DNA from: Terfezia claveryi
Taxonomy: Eukaryota; Ascomycota; Pezizomycetes; Pezizales; Pezizaceae
Direction: 5' to 3'
Assembly (NCBI GenBank): GCA_015179025.1
Contig: WHUX01000068.1
Location: 186,001-250,000, forward strand
DNA length: 64,000 nucleotides
The position numbers and the translations under genes are program-made. The notes under the pieces are model-generated. The model worked only from the letters and a program-made list of their open reading frames with translations. It had not been told where the DNA came from and ran no database searches. Shown here one piece after another: positions 23,146-35,209 of this stretch; positions within the stretch are counted from its first letter, which is position 1, and every line of letters begins with the position of its first letter.

Positions 23146-23495
23146 TGTCAAGTTGTTACCCAAATAGGAAGACGCTTCCCAATTAGGAACATTGTAGTCT
23201 AATATACATTGATTAGGTAGCCCGAACTACAATACTTTGCAGTCAGGCTGACAAATAGGAAATAACTTGAATATATCCAATAATGATACATGAATGATAT
23301 ACAATAGAATATAATGGAAACGAGAAGAGAAATATATGCATGAGATTTGATGTCAGAGGCCACACACTTCAATATGCCAATCTCTTTATCTGCACTACCA
23401 TATCTGTATGGTTGATCAGGCCATATCAGTTAGCATTGTAGTAGAGTATTAGTATTAGCCTTCGAAGAGGTAGGTCTCTTACCTGAGCCTTAATA
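23146..23495 (-). repeat. G1 5' LTR
   Basis: 350-bp partner of 1-350; similarity ends sharply at 23495. This sets the outer limit of the nest at 1-23495. Confidence 0.85.
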
Positions 23496-23700
23496 TAAGA
23501 TAGGAATTACTAGTATATACATGAAACTACAATAAGTAACATAAGTTGACATAAAAGCTCTCTTTCTTGTCCCTACATGAACTTCAACAACTTTACCAAC
23601 TCCTCCTATCCTAAATCTAAATCTCTCTCCTAACATACACCAGAAAGATACTTTGCACTACCAAATCTCTCTTCTAGTGTACACTAAGGAGATATTAATG

Positions 23701-25569
23701 CTTCGAGGAAAGAAAATGAAGGGTAAAGAGAAGGTGCTGAATCTCAAATGCCTACCTTCAATACAGGACCTACAAAAGGACTCCACTACATTTGACGGAG
23801 ATAGTACCAGTTCAGGTGCGTTCTCCAAGTTCAATGCTATGATTAACTTTCCTTTAGCAACAGTAGTCAATACCTCTTCTGGAGACCCCCTCGCTACAAC
23901 AGGGTCTATTAGGGAATATGAGCCACTAGTGGCAGGACTAACCAACCCACCAATGACCCCTGAGAAATAAGCAAGAAGCTCGCTCACAAGGATACATATA
24001 GAGCCTGTTGAAATTACTAAGCATTCGGAAAACAATTTCTCATAGTATAAAATAGATTCACAAAAAAGGTGCAGTACACCACTCACACCTCAACTACTTT
24101 GTATACTGAGTGTATTTAGTGATCCCTTCTGAGTAATTCAATGCATTACTGATTGGTATTAGGGTGCTAGCGGGACTCGATCTCGAGGCATATCAGATAA
24201 ATCCTCACTCAGGAGTTTGTTTTCAAATTGGAGTGGTATTTCATCACCATCGACATCCCTAGAATCTCCTATATCTATAAGATCTCGTATAGCGCTAGAT
24301 GATAATACTTCTGCTAGGATTAGTATGGTGGAAGGAGCTAAATACCAAAAGCAAAACCACTCAATCACGCAGTTCACTAAGCTTCTGTAAGATATGATAG
24401 AAATGGTAGTGAACAACTTAGAAACTATCACGCTATTTGAAGAGGCATTTCCAGACCCTCAGCATATGGAAGACATTTTTGTAAAGGTATAGCGAGAAGT
24501 GGAGACCTACCATCTACACGATCATTCTTGTAACAATAAGATTGATTCATATATAAAGCATAGTATCGTATTTATTACAAGGTAGACATTGAGAGTATAA
24601 ATGTAGCTTCGGAATAAACAAATGCATACACGATCATACCTGGCATCAGATACAAAGAACAATATTGCATTATTGTATCAAGTTGACTAGAACAACTTAA
24701 AGAAATATATTCTGGACTATGTGGGTCGATTGTTAAAATAAGATCAGTTTATATGAACTGAGAGTCTTTGTAAGGTATATTATCATCTGCCAGCACTTTT
24801 GCAGAACTGACATGATGCAATAATCAAGACTTATGGTTATCAATTTCATGCACAAAAAGGAGTTGACCTCATCTATAAGTACTATTTTAATAGCTGGAGG
24901 AAACATGAGAATATTGACTTAAGCTTCATCAAGTAGATAAGTGGTCCTTTCATATGTTTCATCTTCATAGCTTTATACTATGTCCTCAGCCCCTGGGAAA
25001 GTAGGGAATGTGAACTTGTGACTGAGTTTAGTTATTTTAATTATAATGGTATATTATAGTGTAGTAGTTATATGGATCGAGATTGCTAATATGGGGCAGA
25101 TATCTATAAGAAGCTACTTGATCAATGGTGGCAATACCCAACAAGTGTGTAAGAGATGATTCTATAGATTACACATTTCGAGATAGTAAAGAAGGGACAG
25201 CCCAGCGGAAAGAAGGTGAGGTGGCAGTAAGATAGAGCCAATGAGGTAGACCCTGAGGAGGTAGCAGCATTCTCGAGACAGCTTACAGAAGATCTAAAGA
25301 CTGCGGGTGTTGACTATTTCCAAGGACGAAGAAAAAAGGAGGATCATGGAAGTACAATGGAGGAGGACATTTGGCCAGCAATGGGCCAACAAATATATAG
25401 CAAAAAGGGAATGAGGGCATTGGAGAGGCAACTATCATCAGCATTAATACTATATCAGTAGAGGAAGAGGATGCAGAGGATGCAGAGGACGAGAAGGAGG
25501 AGGACGAAGAGGACGAGGAGGAGAAAGAAGAAAAAGAAGAAAGCATAGACAGAAGAGAGAAGGAATCTT
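23701..25569 (+). pseudogene. Decayed gene, DUF6532-like fungal protein with acidic tail
   Basis: One frame can be followed from an ATG at 23701 through many stops, most explained by one transition from CAA, CAG, CGA or TGG. The middle (about 24380-25060) reads as a globular domain with FPDPQHMEDIF, LRNKQMHTRSYLA, HAQKGVDLIYKYYF and ISGPFICFIFIALYYVLSPW. This pattern resembles DUF6532, which I associate with basidiomycete fungi and which has no known function. The C-terminus (about 25440-25550) is a run of glutamate and aspartate. The first 90 codons (to 23970) are open but match nothing I know. It could be part of an unrecognised mobile element. Family assignment is from pattern memory. Confidence 0.45.
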
Positions 25570-26044
25570 AAGGTATAGTAGAGATATGGGCCTGAAAAGA
25601 GAAGAATGATTTGTGGTAATAGAGTGCGAAAGGAGTTACAAGGGGCTAGTAGAATAAAGAACAGGGTTGCTATTTGTTTTTGGGATTTTCTTTTTATTTA
25701 GATTTAGCAGAGTTATATAGGGATAATAAGGAATAGAGGGTTTTTAGCAGAGATATTTGTATGTAATGAGAGAATGTATAGGATAGGATAATGGAGAGAA
25801 CAGATTTTCGATTTAGGTTAGGATAACACTAATGGAGGATTACGGAATGGATACATAGTTATGATATATATGGTAGATTGAATTGCAAGAAATAGGTTCG
25901 GCATGGGATATGAAAGAGACTCTAATATCACTGTGATATAATTAAGAAGAGTGAGTAGAAAGAAAGGAAAGGAAACATACATTGGGAGGGTACTAAGGAT
26001 AATGGTTAGTACTAAAAGGAATGAGGAGTGAAGCAAGTAAGAGA

Positions 26045-26510
26045 AAGTCAGTTGACAGTAGATACCTGGTGCTCGAAGGGAGGGAATATAGATACATGGC
26101 GTCCTCAGGCAGAGGAGATGGACTCTTGATGCCCAGAGGCACAAAAGTTAGCCTAACTAGTGCAGAGAATATAGATACCTGGTACCAGGAGGCAGGGATT
26201 TGGATACAAAGCATTTGGAGATAGGGGTCACTAAGAGGCAGGGAATTTCGACATGTGGCTTCCTGAGGTAGAGGAGGTAGATACTTGATGCTCTAATGGA
26301 GAAAATATAGACAAATGGTGTCTTCAGGCAAAGGAAATGGATACTTAATTCCTGGAGGCATGAAAGTTAGCCCTTGGTATCTGGAATAGAAAATGTAGAT
26401 ACCTGGTACTAGGTATTAGGGGATTTGGATACTGAGTATCTGGAGGTATAAGAGTAGAAGCTAGATGCTAAAGGGAGGGAAATTAGATACTTGGCATCTG
26501 GATGCAGCTA
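26045..26510. repeat. Degenerate tandem repeats of about 35-40 bp
   Basis: The phrase TAGATAC(C/T)TGG with a GGAGGCAGGGAA-like partner recurs roughly every 35-45 bp with heavy divergence. No gene seen. Confidence 0.6.
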
Positions 26511-26559
26511 CTTAGAGAGTAGAGCATTATGAAGATGGATATCTAGATATCTATATTCT

Positions 26560-28010
26560 AGAATGTCAGTTTGCCTTTTGGATGCTGGAGATGCCAGTAC
26601 TATAAAAGGTAAACTATATTTCTTTCTGATATAGTAGAGACTATGTATTGATATAATAAAGTATTAAGACTAGTTTAAGTATTACTTATATTACAAGTGA
26701 TAACTAATTAGTATTATAGAAGTTATATGAGTATAGAGTATCCTACATGTAAAAGAAAATATATATATAATCAAGAAAAAGAGGACTTGGGCAAAACTAG
26801 AGTCTATAAGGGATAAAGTAGTCTGATTTACACTAAAAGTAAAAAATATTCAAGTATTACTTATATTATAGGTAATAGAGAGTATGTATTAGATACAAGA
26901 AGGATAAGTTAATAAATAGGTTATTGTGTAAAGTGAGAAGACCATATAGAGTAGAGAAGTAGATTTTTTTTATAGAAAATCTAGTTTTCTATTTTAAGAG
27001 TTGTGCCAATATCTGGCATAACTATTAAATATTCTAATCAAGTATAAACAAAAGTGTTATTCAATCAAGTATATAGAAATATTTAGAATACATAAGACAT
27101 ATACTAAGTAGAGAGAATTCCCTTTTGAGAGTTAGATAGGTTTTAGTTCGACTTTTAAGATAGACTTAAGATACACTAAAAAAGACAAATAAGTAAAAGA
27201 CAAGTATTATAAGAATAAGAGTTAGATAGATTTATGTTCGAGTCTTAAACTAGAAGTCTAGAAGAGTAGAGGTACGAGTATAAGTTCTAAGAGTTTCTGT
27301 TTTGAGAGTCAGATAGGTTTTAGTTTGACTCTTAAAATAAACTCAAATATAGAATAAGGTTCAGGAATGTAAGATTATCTTACTAGATTGAGCTACTAGA
27401 TCCCTTAATTAAATGAGGTATCTAGTTAGGTTTTCTAGGATATGGTCAGTAGCTATACTAGTTAAGAGTAAGGTTAAGTTCTTCAAGCTAGTGTACTTAT
27501 ATAGATAAGTATCTAAATTGCTGGTAAAGTATTAAAGTTCGTAGGTTAAGAGTCATACTATTATCTAGCATGACTATTGTAAGTTTTGTAAGTTTCATAG
27601 GTTGCTAGTAAATATCAAGGTTTATGGATTGAGAGTTATGCCAATATCTGGCACAACTGTTATAAGTTCAAACATAATCAATAATAGTACTTAACAGGCA
27701 AGTGCATAGATTACCAGTAATACTATAGTTTGAGTCTAAGTCAAGTCCAAGGTCATAGGTAGAGTTAAAGTTATAGTCATGGTTTGAGAGAGTCTGTAAC
27801 AAGAAAGCAGTATCTAATACTATATAAACTCATAAATAAGAAAGTTACAAGGTATAACAATATAACCTCAAATAAGACACTGAAATAGGCCGAAGTGGAT
27901 TTGGGACTTATATTGTGAATAACAAAAGTATCACTAACTATAGCATATTTTAATACAAATGTATAGTACATTAATATTCCAATGTTTAAGTACAACACAC
28001 TTATACGCAT
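26560..28010. repeat. AT-rich decayed repeat, inverted relative of 39.8-41.0 kb
   Basis: AT-rich, no convincing gene. Recurrent phrases such as TTTTGAGAGTTAGATAGG plus TTTTAGTTCGACT, and CATACTATTATCTAGCATGAC, also occur reverse-complemented at about 40180-40780. Confidence 0.6.
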
Positions 28011-28680
28011 ATGTGCGGCTGGATGGGTACATGTTAGTACATCGGCCCATGCTTTAGCTGTTCACTTGTGAATGATTCAGAAGGTTCAGAAGCGAATCTG
28101 TTGTGGAATCTGAGCCAGTTACGGTTCCACCTTATATTTGTAATTACCTGCGTAGGGTGCAACCCTAATGATGGACCATACATCAGAAAGTCATCATGCT
28201 ATAAAAAGGTCTGCAGAGTTGTTTGCGGGGTTATAGTGTAATGAGCAAAGTGACATACACCTGTTGTTGGCGTGGGCCGTTTTGTAATATCATTGAGTCT
28301 GCCGTCATGTCGAACCATCAGGCAAAAATCCCTCGGGTATGGTTAGATATCGAAAGGCAAAGAAACTCCTCCGCTGCAATTATGCACAGAATCGTAGGCA
28401 TCTTTTTTCAGAAGCTCCTCTTCGTTCTGCATATCGGTTGGTATACTACTGCAATCTCCACGAAGAACGGTGCACCCTGGTCTTACTGTCTTATACATTT
28501 GCTCGTACTTTTGTTCAATCTTTCTGGTTTTAAAAGGGGAGCCATGCCCATAGCCTAAATTCCACAACTCCACTGAGCTCTTATCACACCAGAAGTATAC
28601 CACAAATTATATTTGCCCCATCATCTCCCTGAAGCATACACCTAGACAATACTTCCCAACGCCGCACGCCCGAATCCTAC
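28011..28680. other. Spacer with an unassigned minus-strand frame
   Basis: A minus-strand frame at 28603-28343 (86 codons) has balanced composition and a plausible charged middle (KTRKIEQKYEQMYKTVRPGC), but I recognise no family. It may be a gene remnant. Confidence 0.3.
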
Positions 28681-28681
28681 C

Positions 28682-29089
28682 ATGCCGCATGTACAAAGTT
28701 GGGCTTCTCAGAGTTCTACAGGGAACCCAATCCTTACGCGTCATCCTGGAGGCCTTACCTTAATCACTCCACTCAATCCCGGAAACCTACATGCGACGGT
28801 CGTGGTCCCCATTCCCCCCCCAAAGCAGGTTGACCTGAATAAAGTTCACCTCCACTTCACCACCAACAATGCATTTGTTTCTCGTATTCAAGTGGTATAT
28901 GGCCAGCAACTGGCGTGGGATTCTGGGGAACTGAACGCACACAATACAGTAAGGATTGATGCATATTCAGATTTCGGGATTGGCAATAGGGGCATTAGGG
29001 TGGCGTTTGAGGTCCAATTTGGCAATGGAGAGGCTAGTTTGATGTTGGAGTCTGTTGGCCTAAAATTCATTGCGTCTGATGATCAGTGA
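28682..29089 (+). CDS. Small intact 135-codon protein, possibly DUF6623-like
   Basis: Single-exon frame from ATG at 28682 to TGA at 29087. It has no premature stop, unlike almost everything around it, and more mixed codon use than the neighbouring AT-rich DNA. The predicted protein is small and soluble, without an obvious signal peptide or membrane segment. Alternating hydrophobic residues suggest beta strands: VDLNKVHLHFTT, SRIQVVYGQQLAWDSGEL, IRVAFEVQFG and SLMLESVGLKFI. That layout (a label for a named quantity, then 'D/G gel', then a closing strand with VGLKFI) reminds me of DUF6623, a beta-rich family of unknown function. I hold that loosely. Neighbours are non-coding, so context gives no role. 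Confidence 0.6.
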   Translation: MPHVQSWASQSSTGNPILTRHPGGLTLITPLNPGNLHATVVVPIPPPKQVDLNKVHLHFTTNNAFVSRIQVVYGQQLAWDSGELNAHNTVRIDAYSDFGIGNRGIRVAFEVQFGNGEASLMLESVGLKFIASDDQ

Positions 29090-30060
29090 ATGACGAAGTG
29101 CCTGGTGAGTTCCCTTTCAGGATTCCGTGCGGAGGGCAAGACCAATGATGCTTACTAGCATGTATAGAGTCCAATGTGATGGTATACGTTACAGGTTATG
29201 GCTCCTTGTATTCCATACAGTAGTGGAAGTATCTTTGGGAAAGAGCAGGAAAAGATGCGTCAGTCATTTATCAGGTTCCTTTTGGTTTATTATTTAGTAT
29301 TGACCAGATTGGCCAGATGTTGGAATGATTTTAGTCTTTCGTTTATCTGGTTGGCAGTGTTTCGTTGAGGGTTGGTGATCCTAGTCGATCTGGTTAGTTT
29401 TGTGCCCAGTCTGGTTGGCACAACGACCTCTGAAACAGAGGTTGGTCCGCTCATTTGTCAAATGTTACTCGTTGCGTATTGTGAGATAGTAATCAATTGC
29501 AATACATAATACTTTGCATTCGTATTGATGCTAAGTGGAACCTGATCAACTGAATATATTCCTATGCGGAGTACATCAGGTTTACATACGTCTTTCTTTC
29601 ACGAGCAGGCTCAACCACACATTGAAGTCCATAACTGGACGATACGAGGGCCCTCCACTCTCAATTCAGCATCAATTCCACCCCGAAGCTACATCCAGTG
29701 ACCTTCCCTTACACTTTTCCCAACTTCGTGCAATCCTTCCGGATTTCACCGCGCCGACTTCTTGCCTCGTCAAGATCTCCAGCTCCCGCCCAGCAACCAA
29801 TGCATGGGAAGATAACTCCCACACCTTCCCGCTCCCCCAAAACGTCATTCAACCACAATCGCTCCGAGAATGAACCTCCACGACCAATACCATGATATGC
29901 CATGCAAGGGAAAGAGAAAAAGCCAATCCGGGGAAGATTACATTGACTTGTGAAAAGACTCAGCTGCCAGTTACCTGACAACCAATAGCTAATGGTTACG
30001 ACACTGTCCCGAAATAATGACGATCATCCCGTAACGTCTGCAGCCTTCTACAGAAAACTC
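29090..30060. other. Spacer, no convincing gene
   Basis: Several short open frames overlap on both strands (for example 29535-29873 plus), but none has recognisable motifs or clear codon bias. I see no repeat array. Confidence 0.4.
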
Positions 30061-30065
30061 GCATA

Positions 30066-30223
30066 CCCGATATAAGCATATATTCATCATAAGCATACCC
30101 CCTCCGGTCCCCCCACACAAAACGGTAGATTTAAGGTATAAATTTACCCATTCGCATATGCATACCATTTTCTCGCTTAGTCACATATATATGCTTATAA
30201 CGAATGTACGCTACTGTAGCGGG
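30066..30223. mobile_element. Small inverted-repeat element (MITE-like)
   Basis: Starts CCCGATATAAGCATATATTC and ends TATATGCTTATAACGAATGT then ACGCTACTGTAGCGGG. The ends are imperfect inverted copies around TATAAGCATATATTCGTTATA. A shorter relative lies at 30412-30481. Confidence 0.45.
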
Positions 30224-30411
30224 TTCTTATCGATAAGAAATCACCAAGCGTGGTAAATATCCTAATATTGCCAAAAGATCTTACAGCATCTCATCTACAG
30301 GTCCTATCAGGAAAAGGCCAAAAAAACCCAGCGGAGGATCACAGAGTTTATACATCAACCCTAGTACTCGTTTCCTGTCTTATTTGTTGATTTCGTCATG
30401 TATGTAGTTTG

Positions 30412-30481
30412 CTCCCAGTATCAGCATATATTTGTTATAGGCATACTACCTGTGGTCCCGACTGTATGCTTGTAACGGGAG
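30412..30481. mobile_element. 70-bp inverted-repeat element (MITE-like)
   Basis: Ends CTCCCAGTATCAGCATA and GTATGCTTGTAACGGGAG are imperfect inverted repeats of about 18 bp. The same TATAAGCATA theme appears at 30066-30223. Confidence 0.45.
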
Positions 30482-30551
30482 TTTACTGTATTGACTGTGA
30501 GGATTTAACATCGCTAGGAATAATCAAGTTGCCAGCTGTTAAAAAAAAGCA

Positions 30552-30922
30552 GCTTGGTGCCTACCGCAACTTATGAGAACACCTATCTCAAAACCATTTA
30601 TAATGACAATACGTTTCGACAAACCGCTCAATAATTCACCAGACATCTAGATGAAGGTGGCGCAGTATGGGCTAACCGTAACGTGCCAGTTCCAGTTCAG
30701 CGCACGAATAGACTTGCTCGAGGAACACAACACCCACCAGCACCAGTAGCACATCAGACCAGAGACAAAGCGCCCAGTCCACGCCTCCGACCACGGTGGA
30801 GACACAGATACCGGGTAAACTGGTGTGTAAGACTCCTTGTCTGTAACTTTGCTCTTTCCTTTTTGTAGGCAGATTAGCATCCTTAACTCAGATTTTGAAA
30901 GTATGATTCAGATATAAGCAAA
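30552..30922 (+). pseudogene. Possible small spliced gene or remnant, unknown function
   Basis: An open frame from about 30552 reads through one TAA (near 30632, consistent with CAA) to about 30822. A possible intron follows, with donor GTGTGTAAG near 30823 and acceptor TTTTTGTAG ending at 30868. The joined frame then reads QISILNSDFESMIQI and stops. The 5' end is undefined; an acceptor-like AAAGCAG lies just before 30552. Arginine- and proline-rich composition near 30720-30810 suggests a basic protein. No family recognised. An alternative is chance openness. Confidence 0.3.
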
Positions 30923-30959
30923 GAGTCTTCACCAGTTTTCCCGGGTACATATGCTGCCG

Positions 30960-31410
30960 TTACCAGCACTTCAGGACAGAAGGGAAACAGGCGGAGGCAA
31001 ATTGGAAACAGAGATAGGAGAATATGATATGGTTTTTGGATACGGGATGGACGAAGATTGGAAGGCGGATGAGGAATGGGCAGGAGGAATGGGCAGGTTT
31101 GGAGAAGGGGATTGCTAGTTTGGAAAAGGAGGCAAGCAAGTCAAACAGTCCTCCAGAAAAATGCCAACCATCAGCACAAGTCCGACCGCCAAAGGAGAAG
31201 TCGGCGGAAGTGGCAGTAGCTCTACCCCCGATCCAAGGTGCGCCTATATATACAAGAAACCTGCAGCAGCGGCACCACCTCCGAACTCCTGAAATCAAGC
31301 GGGAATGGTAACGATTAGGAGCCGGGGGCGGCAGCACCACCCTCAAACCCTCCAGATTATTCAGCATCCATACGAGCACCTGCAGTCGTATATTATGTGG
31401 CTCCAACAAA
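30960..31410. other. Overlapping open frames, unresolved
   Basis: Both strands are open: 31024-31311 plus (95 codons, lysine/glutamate-rich, resembling a coil) and 31409-30960 minus (149 codons, hydrophobic and cysteine-rich). They cannot both be real, and neither has a recognisable motif. The plus frame looks slightly more like protein. Confidence 0.3.
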
Positions 31411-31649
31411 ATAGAAGTGAGGTCTGATGTGCCGCTGGTTAGAAGATAACGGGGGGGCTAAAAACGTAGGTATTCGCTGGCTGAAGGAAGAAGAAAGAAG
31501 GGGCGGAACGATGGCATAGTCGCTGGTTTCTGTGTGGCGGAATAAATCAACGTCCAGGACGGTCTCTGCATGAGTAAGACATTGTTCCGTAACCCAGCAT
31601 GTGACTGGAAGAGATTAGGATGAGATTTTCCAATCGCAAGTATTTTTGG

Positions 31650-33330
31650 GCAAGGGTTTGTTTAATTTCCTACCCCACACGGTTATGAGTTTTTTCACAG
31701 GCTAGAGACATTTTTGGTTGCGTTTTAACACCTGAGAATTTTTGGGTTCTGTTTAAAATTCCTACGAGCGCTTTAGTTAGATCTGCGACAGCTACTTTAA
31801 CGTCGTCTAGGTACGCACTGTGGTTCATTTGGTCAGGTCTCAACAGTGAGACCAAAAGAGGTTTCGCATCAACAATTGTATAGGAAACCACGAAAGGTCT
31901 ACTCGGAAACTTTTGGTGGTTTCAGATAAACCTTTTGAGGTTTTAAATGAAACTGTATTTAGGTTTTGTGTATTAAGGTCTCTGTTCTATGAAAACTTTA
32001 CATAGGTTTTATTAGTGAAGTCACTGCTAGGGCTTGTGACAGAAGCTAATACAAAATCTTATATAAATTTCTTACACAGAAACCTAGCAAAGAACTTGAA
32101 TAGAAGTCAATATAATATCTTATATATATTTACTCTATAGAAACTTATTAAAGAACTTAGATAGAAGCTATATAAATATTTTAGATAAATTTAAATTTAA
32201 CTCTATAGAAACTTAGCAAAAGACTCCAATAGAAGTAAAAAAAAAGTCTCAAAGTAAATTTAAATTTAACCTTATGGAAACCAAGTAAAAAAGTCTTATA
32301 AAAGTAAAAAAAAAAGTTTTAAAGCAAATTTAAATCAAAAAAAATGCAAATAACAATATAATAATAAACTTATTAATCTTTAATATACCTAATCTACATT
32401 TACTAAGACTGTCCAAAAACCTTTATGTTCTATAGTTTGACTTTCCCATTATAGAGTACTTAGATCTTATTCTTAATAGAGGTTTTTTAATACTTATATA
32501 CTAGCTTGGTAATAACTTTAGTATTGTACTAGTAGTTAGTTCGGGTTCTCTAATAGGTATAAGTACTAGTAATATAAATTGTATTAGATCTGGCTTCTAT
32601 TAATTGAGTCTTATTAATATCACTTTTTAGTAATTCATAATTTAGAATATTAGCTTAAGGTTGTGGAATAATATCTATTATAGTAAAGGTTTTTTTAAGA
32701 TAGTCAAGATATTTTTTTAATAGTAGTTCAATTGAAGAGGAAAAGTGTCTTTATAAAAATTTAAAATAATTAGTATATTAGGAAGAAATAGTTCAAAAAT
32801 TATCCTTTTAGAGCCTTCTGGAGCCTTTGGAAGCCTTTGGAAGACATTGAGGGATACTGAGAGGCAAACTATTATATTCAAATATATATATTTATTTTAA
32901 GAATTGGAAGAATATACCTTAAGTAAAGTAGGTTATAATAAAGTTATAGGGATACTAGAGTTTATGTAAGATAAAGTAATATCTATAGTACTTAGTAAGC
33001 TAAGTACTAAAGCAACTTTCAGTTCAGCTAGAGATCTATACCTTTTTTAACTATTAAGGATTTACTATATTAAGAAGAAGGAATCTAGTTAGGAAAATCT
33101 TGGAAAAGGATATCAAAAAGATTGTAACTTAGTATAATATTTAGTAACCTTTAAAGTTTAACTAGATAGATATTTATTAAGACTAATATGTATAGAGTTA
33201 TATTATTAGTTCTAGTTAAATAGTAAAAAAGTAGAAAATATCAAAGTTATAGTATAGAGCTAATTTTATTAGTAAGCTTGTAGATTATTGTCCTCAGTTT
33301 TATATACAATTTACTAAATATTAGTATTAC
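31650..33330. other. AT-rich spacer, no gene
   Basis: Strongly AT-rich from about 31950, with short recurrent phrases such as AACTCTATAGAAACTTAGCAAA and AAATTTAAATTTAAC at 32050-32340. It continues beyond the C2 insertion at 39795. Confidence 0.6.
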
Positions 33331-33991
33331 TGTAACAACCGTGTATTCAGTTGTCATCACTTGCGATCACAAGTGATGGGTCATTGCTATTGTTGTCTTT
33401 GTCATCACCTGCGATCGCAAGTGATGGGTTATCGTTATTGTTGCCCTCAGTATCACCTATGACGCAGGTGATGGGTTATTACCATTGTTGTCTTTGTTAT
33501 CACCTGCGATCGCAAGTGATGGATTATTGTGTTATCATTACCTTGCTTGGCTTCCGAGATAGGGAAGCTTATTTCCCCCATTGCTCTGACCGAGTTATGT
33601 ATATATAGAGCCTATCCCTCGTACTGTCGTTGGATCCCCATCCAATGTCTTGTATACCCAATACAGGATCTTGCTTCTGCCAGCGCTAGTGCACCTCTCT
33701 TGTGCACCTCCTTGTCTTGTGAAACAGCTCTGCAGCAACAGCTGTCTCCTTCCGACACACGCGGCAACCGCTTCCACATGTCTCTTGCCTCTTGCCCTTA
33801 TCCTCCCTCCCAGCCTTCCCCAGTCACACACATAGCGTTCCTATGTGTGTGTGTTACCCTAGCCTTACCCTTGCCTTGCCCATAGCCTTTCCCCTAATTA
33901 CACATGTAGCGCTCCTACGTGTGTCTCACCTTGTTCCTATCCTTGCCTTGGTATACCCCTTGGTCGCCTTGTCCCTAGAGCCGTTGTTACA
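33331..33991 (+). repeat. C2 5' LTR with palindromic U3 repeats
   Basis: TGTAACAACC to GTTACA. U3 holds four tandem units of about 60 bp, each with an inverted repeat around GCGATCGC or GCGACGC (arms ATCACYTGCG / CGCAGGTGAT). A TATA box (TATATATAG) lies near 33600, then a TTGGAT-CCCC-ATCCAA hairpin. Confidence 0.95.
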
Positions 33992-34030
33992 CTACGTTGG
34001 ATCGCCCTAACTAACTGGTACGCCTATATT

Positions 34031-35209
34031 ATGGCAACTCAAGAAACCACTCCTACGCTTCCAGAAGCTAGGTTCCAAGCCTGGCAAGCACTGCCATTCC
34101 CAAAAAATCAGACCGACTTCGACAACTATCGCAACACCATCATCGACATTTACCTTGCTATGGACACCATAGGTTTGCAATTAGAAGCAGCCATGCGTAA
34201 AGCCCAATAGAAACTAGCCAGAGCTGAAGACGAAATCACAATACTTACAGAGGACCTTACATCCTGCCAGAAGGACTTGGCTAATGAAAAGAGGACTGTC
34301 CAAACCCTGACCAGGGCCCTGGACACCATAAACCCTAGGAATTAGGCACCTCAGGCCCCCAAAACATAGGACCTCCCCACTCCACCGAAATTTAAGGGCG
34401 AAAGATCCCGCCTCAAACCTTGGAAAAACTCAATCAATATCAAGCTAAATAAGGACGCTGCAAAGTTCCCTACCATCCAATACTACTTGGCCTACAGGTA
34501 CTGCCTATTGGAGGATAAAGCCTTGGATCAAGTCCAACCATACGTCTAAGACTCAGGTATCAAACTAGCAGATGTTCCTGCACTATTCGCTATCCTCAAT
34601 CGGGTGTTTGAAGATCTAGACCTAGCAGGAACAGCAACCAGAGCACTTCGGGCCCTAAGACAATGAGGCAATGACCTCTCGACATATGTAGCCGAATTCT
34701 CGAGACTAGCGGTAGAGGTACCATAGAACGACCAGGTAAAACTGGAACAGTTCAAAGAGGGCCTTAGTGTCGAGATCAAAAAGTACCTTATTCTGTCTCC
34801 AGCTAAAACTCTTAAGGAGCTCATCGACCTGGCCTCGCAGGTGGAACAAAGGACGACAAGGTTGGGGATACAACAGGCCCAGATCCATCCCCCCCAGAAC
34901 CTATCGCAACCCCGCCTCCAGAATCAGCACCCCCAGAACCCATCGCAATCCTACCTTCAGAATCAACCCGACCCAGTTTAGGCAGCACACTCTTCCATGG
35001 TAGCTGGAGGAACTACCCCAATGGGCCTATCTTCGGGAAGACCTCGGCTCACTCAGGGGGAAAGGGATCGCCACCGTAACAATGGGCTATGCATCGCCTG
35101 CAGCAAGGGAGACCACTTCATTGCAGCATGTCCCCTCTGCAAGAATCGCTCCCTAGCCACCCATGCCATATCCGAATCACGGATCGAAGAAGCTGGTGAA
35201 GAGTCGTGA
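34031..35209 (+). pseudogene. C2 gag with zinc knuckle, broken by stops
   Basis: Starts at the ATG at 34031, matching the C1 start. The coiled-coil part, capsid-like part (PPKFKGERSRLKPWKNSINI) and CCHC zinc knuckle (CIACSKGDHFIAAC, about 35090-35131) are collinear with C1. Stops are mainly TAG, for example at 34208, 34344, 34368 and 34723, plus TGA near 34664 where C1 has an arginine CGT codon. A glutamine/proline-rich segment lies before the zinc knuckle. Confidence 0.9.

Noticed and set aside
25283..25546. Serine-rich 87-codon minus frame
   Set aside because: Antisense translation of the glutamate/aspartate run in the pseudogene at 23701-25569.
33346..33540. Regularly spaced palindromes resembling a CRISPR array
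   Set aside because: Spacers are near-identical repeats, the units lie in an LTR U3, and the same array occurs in the partner LTR.
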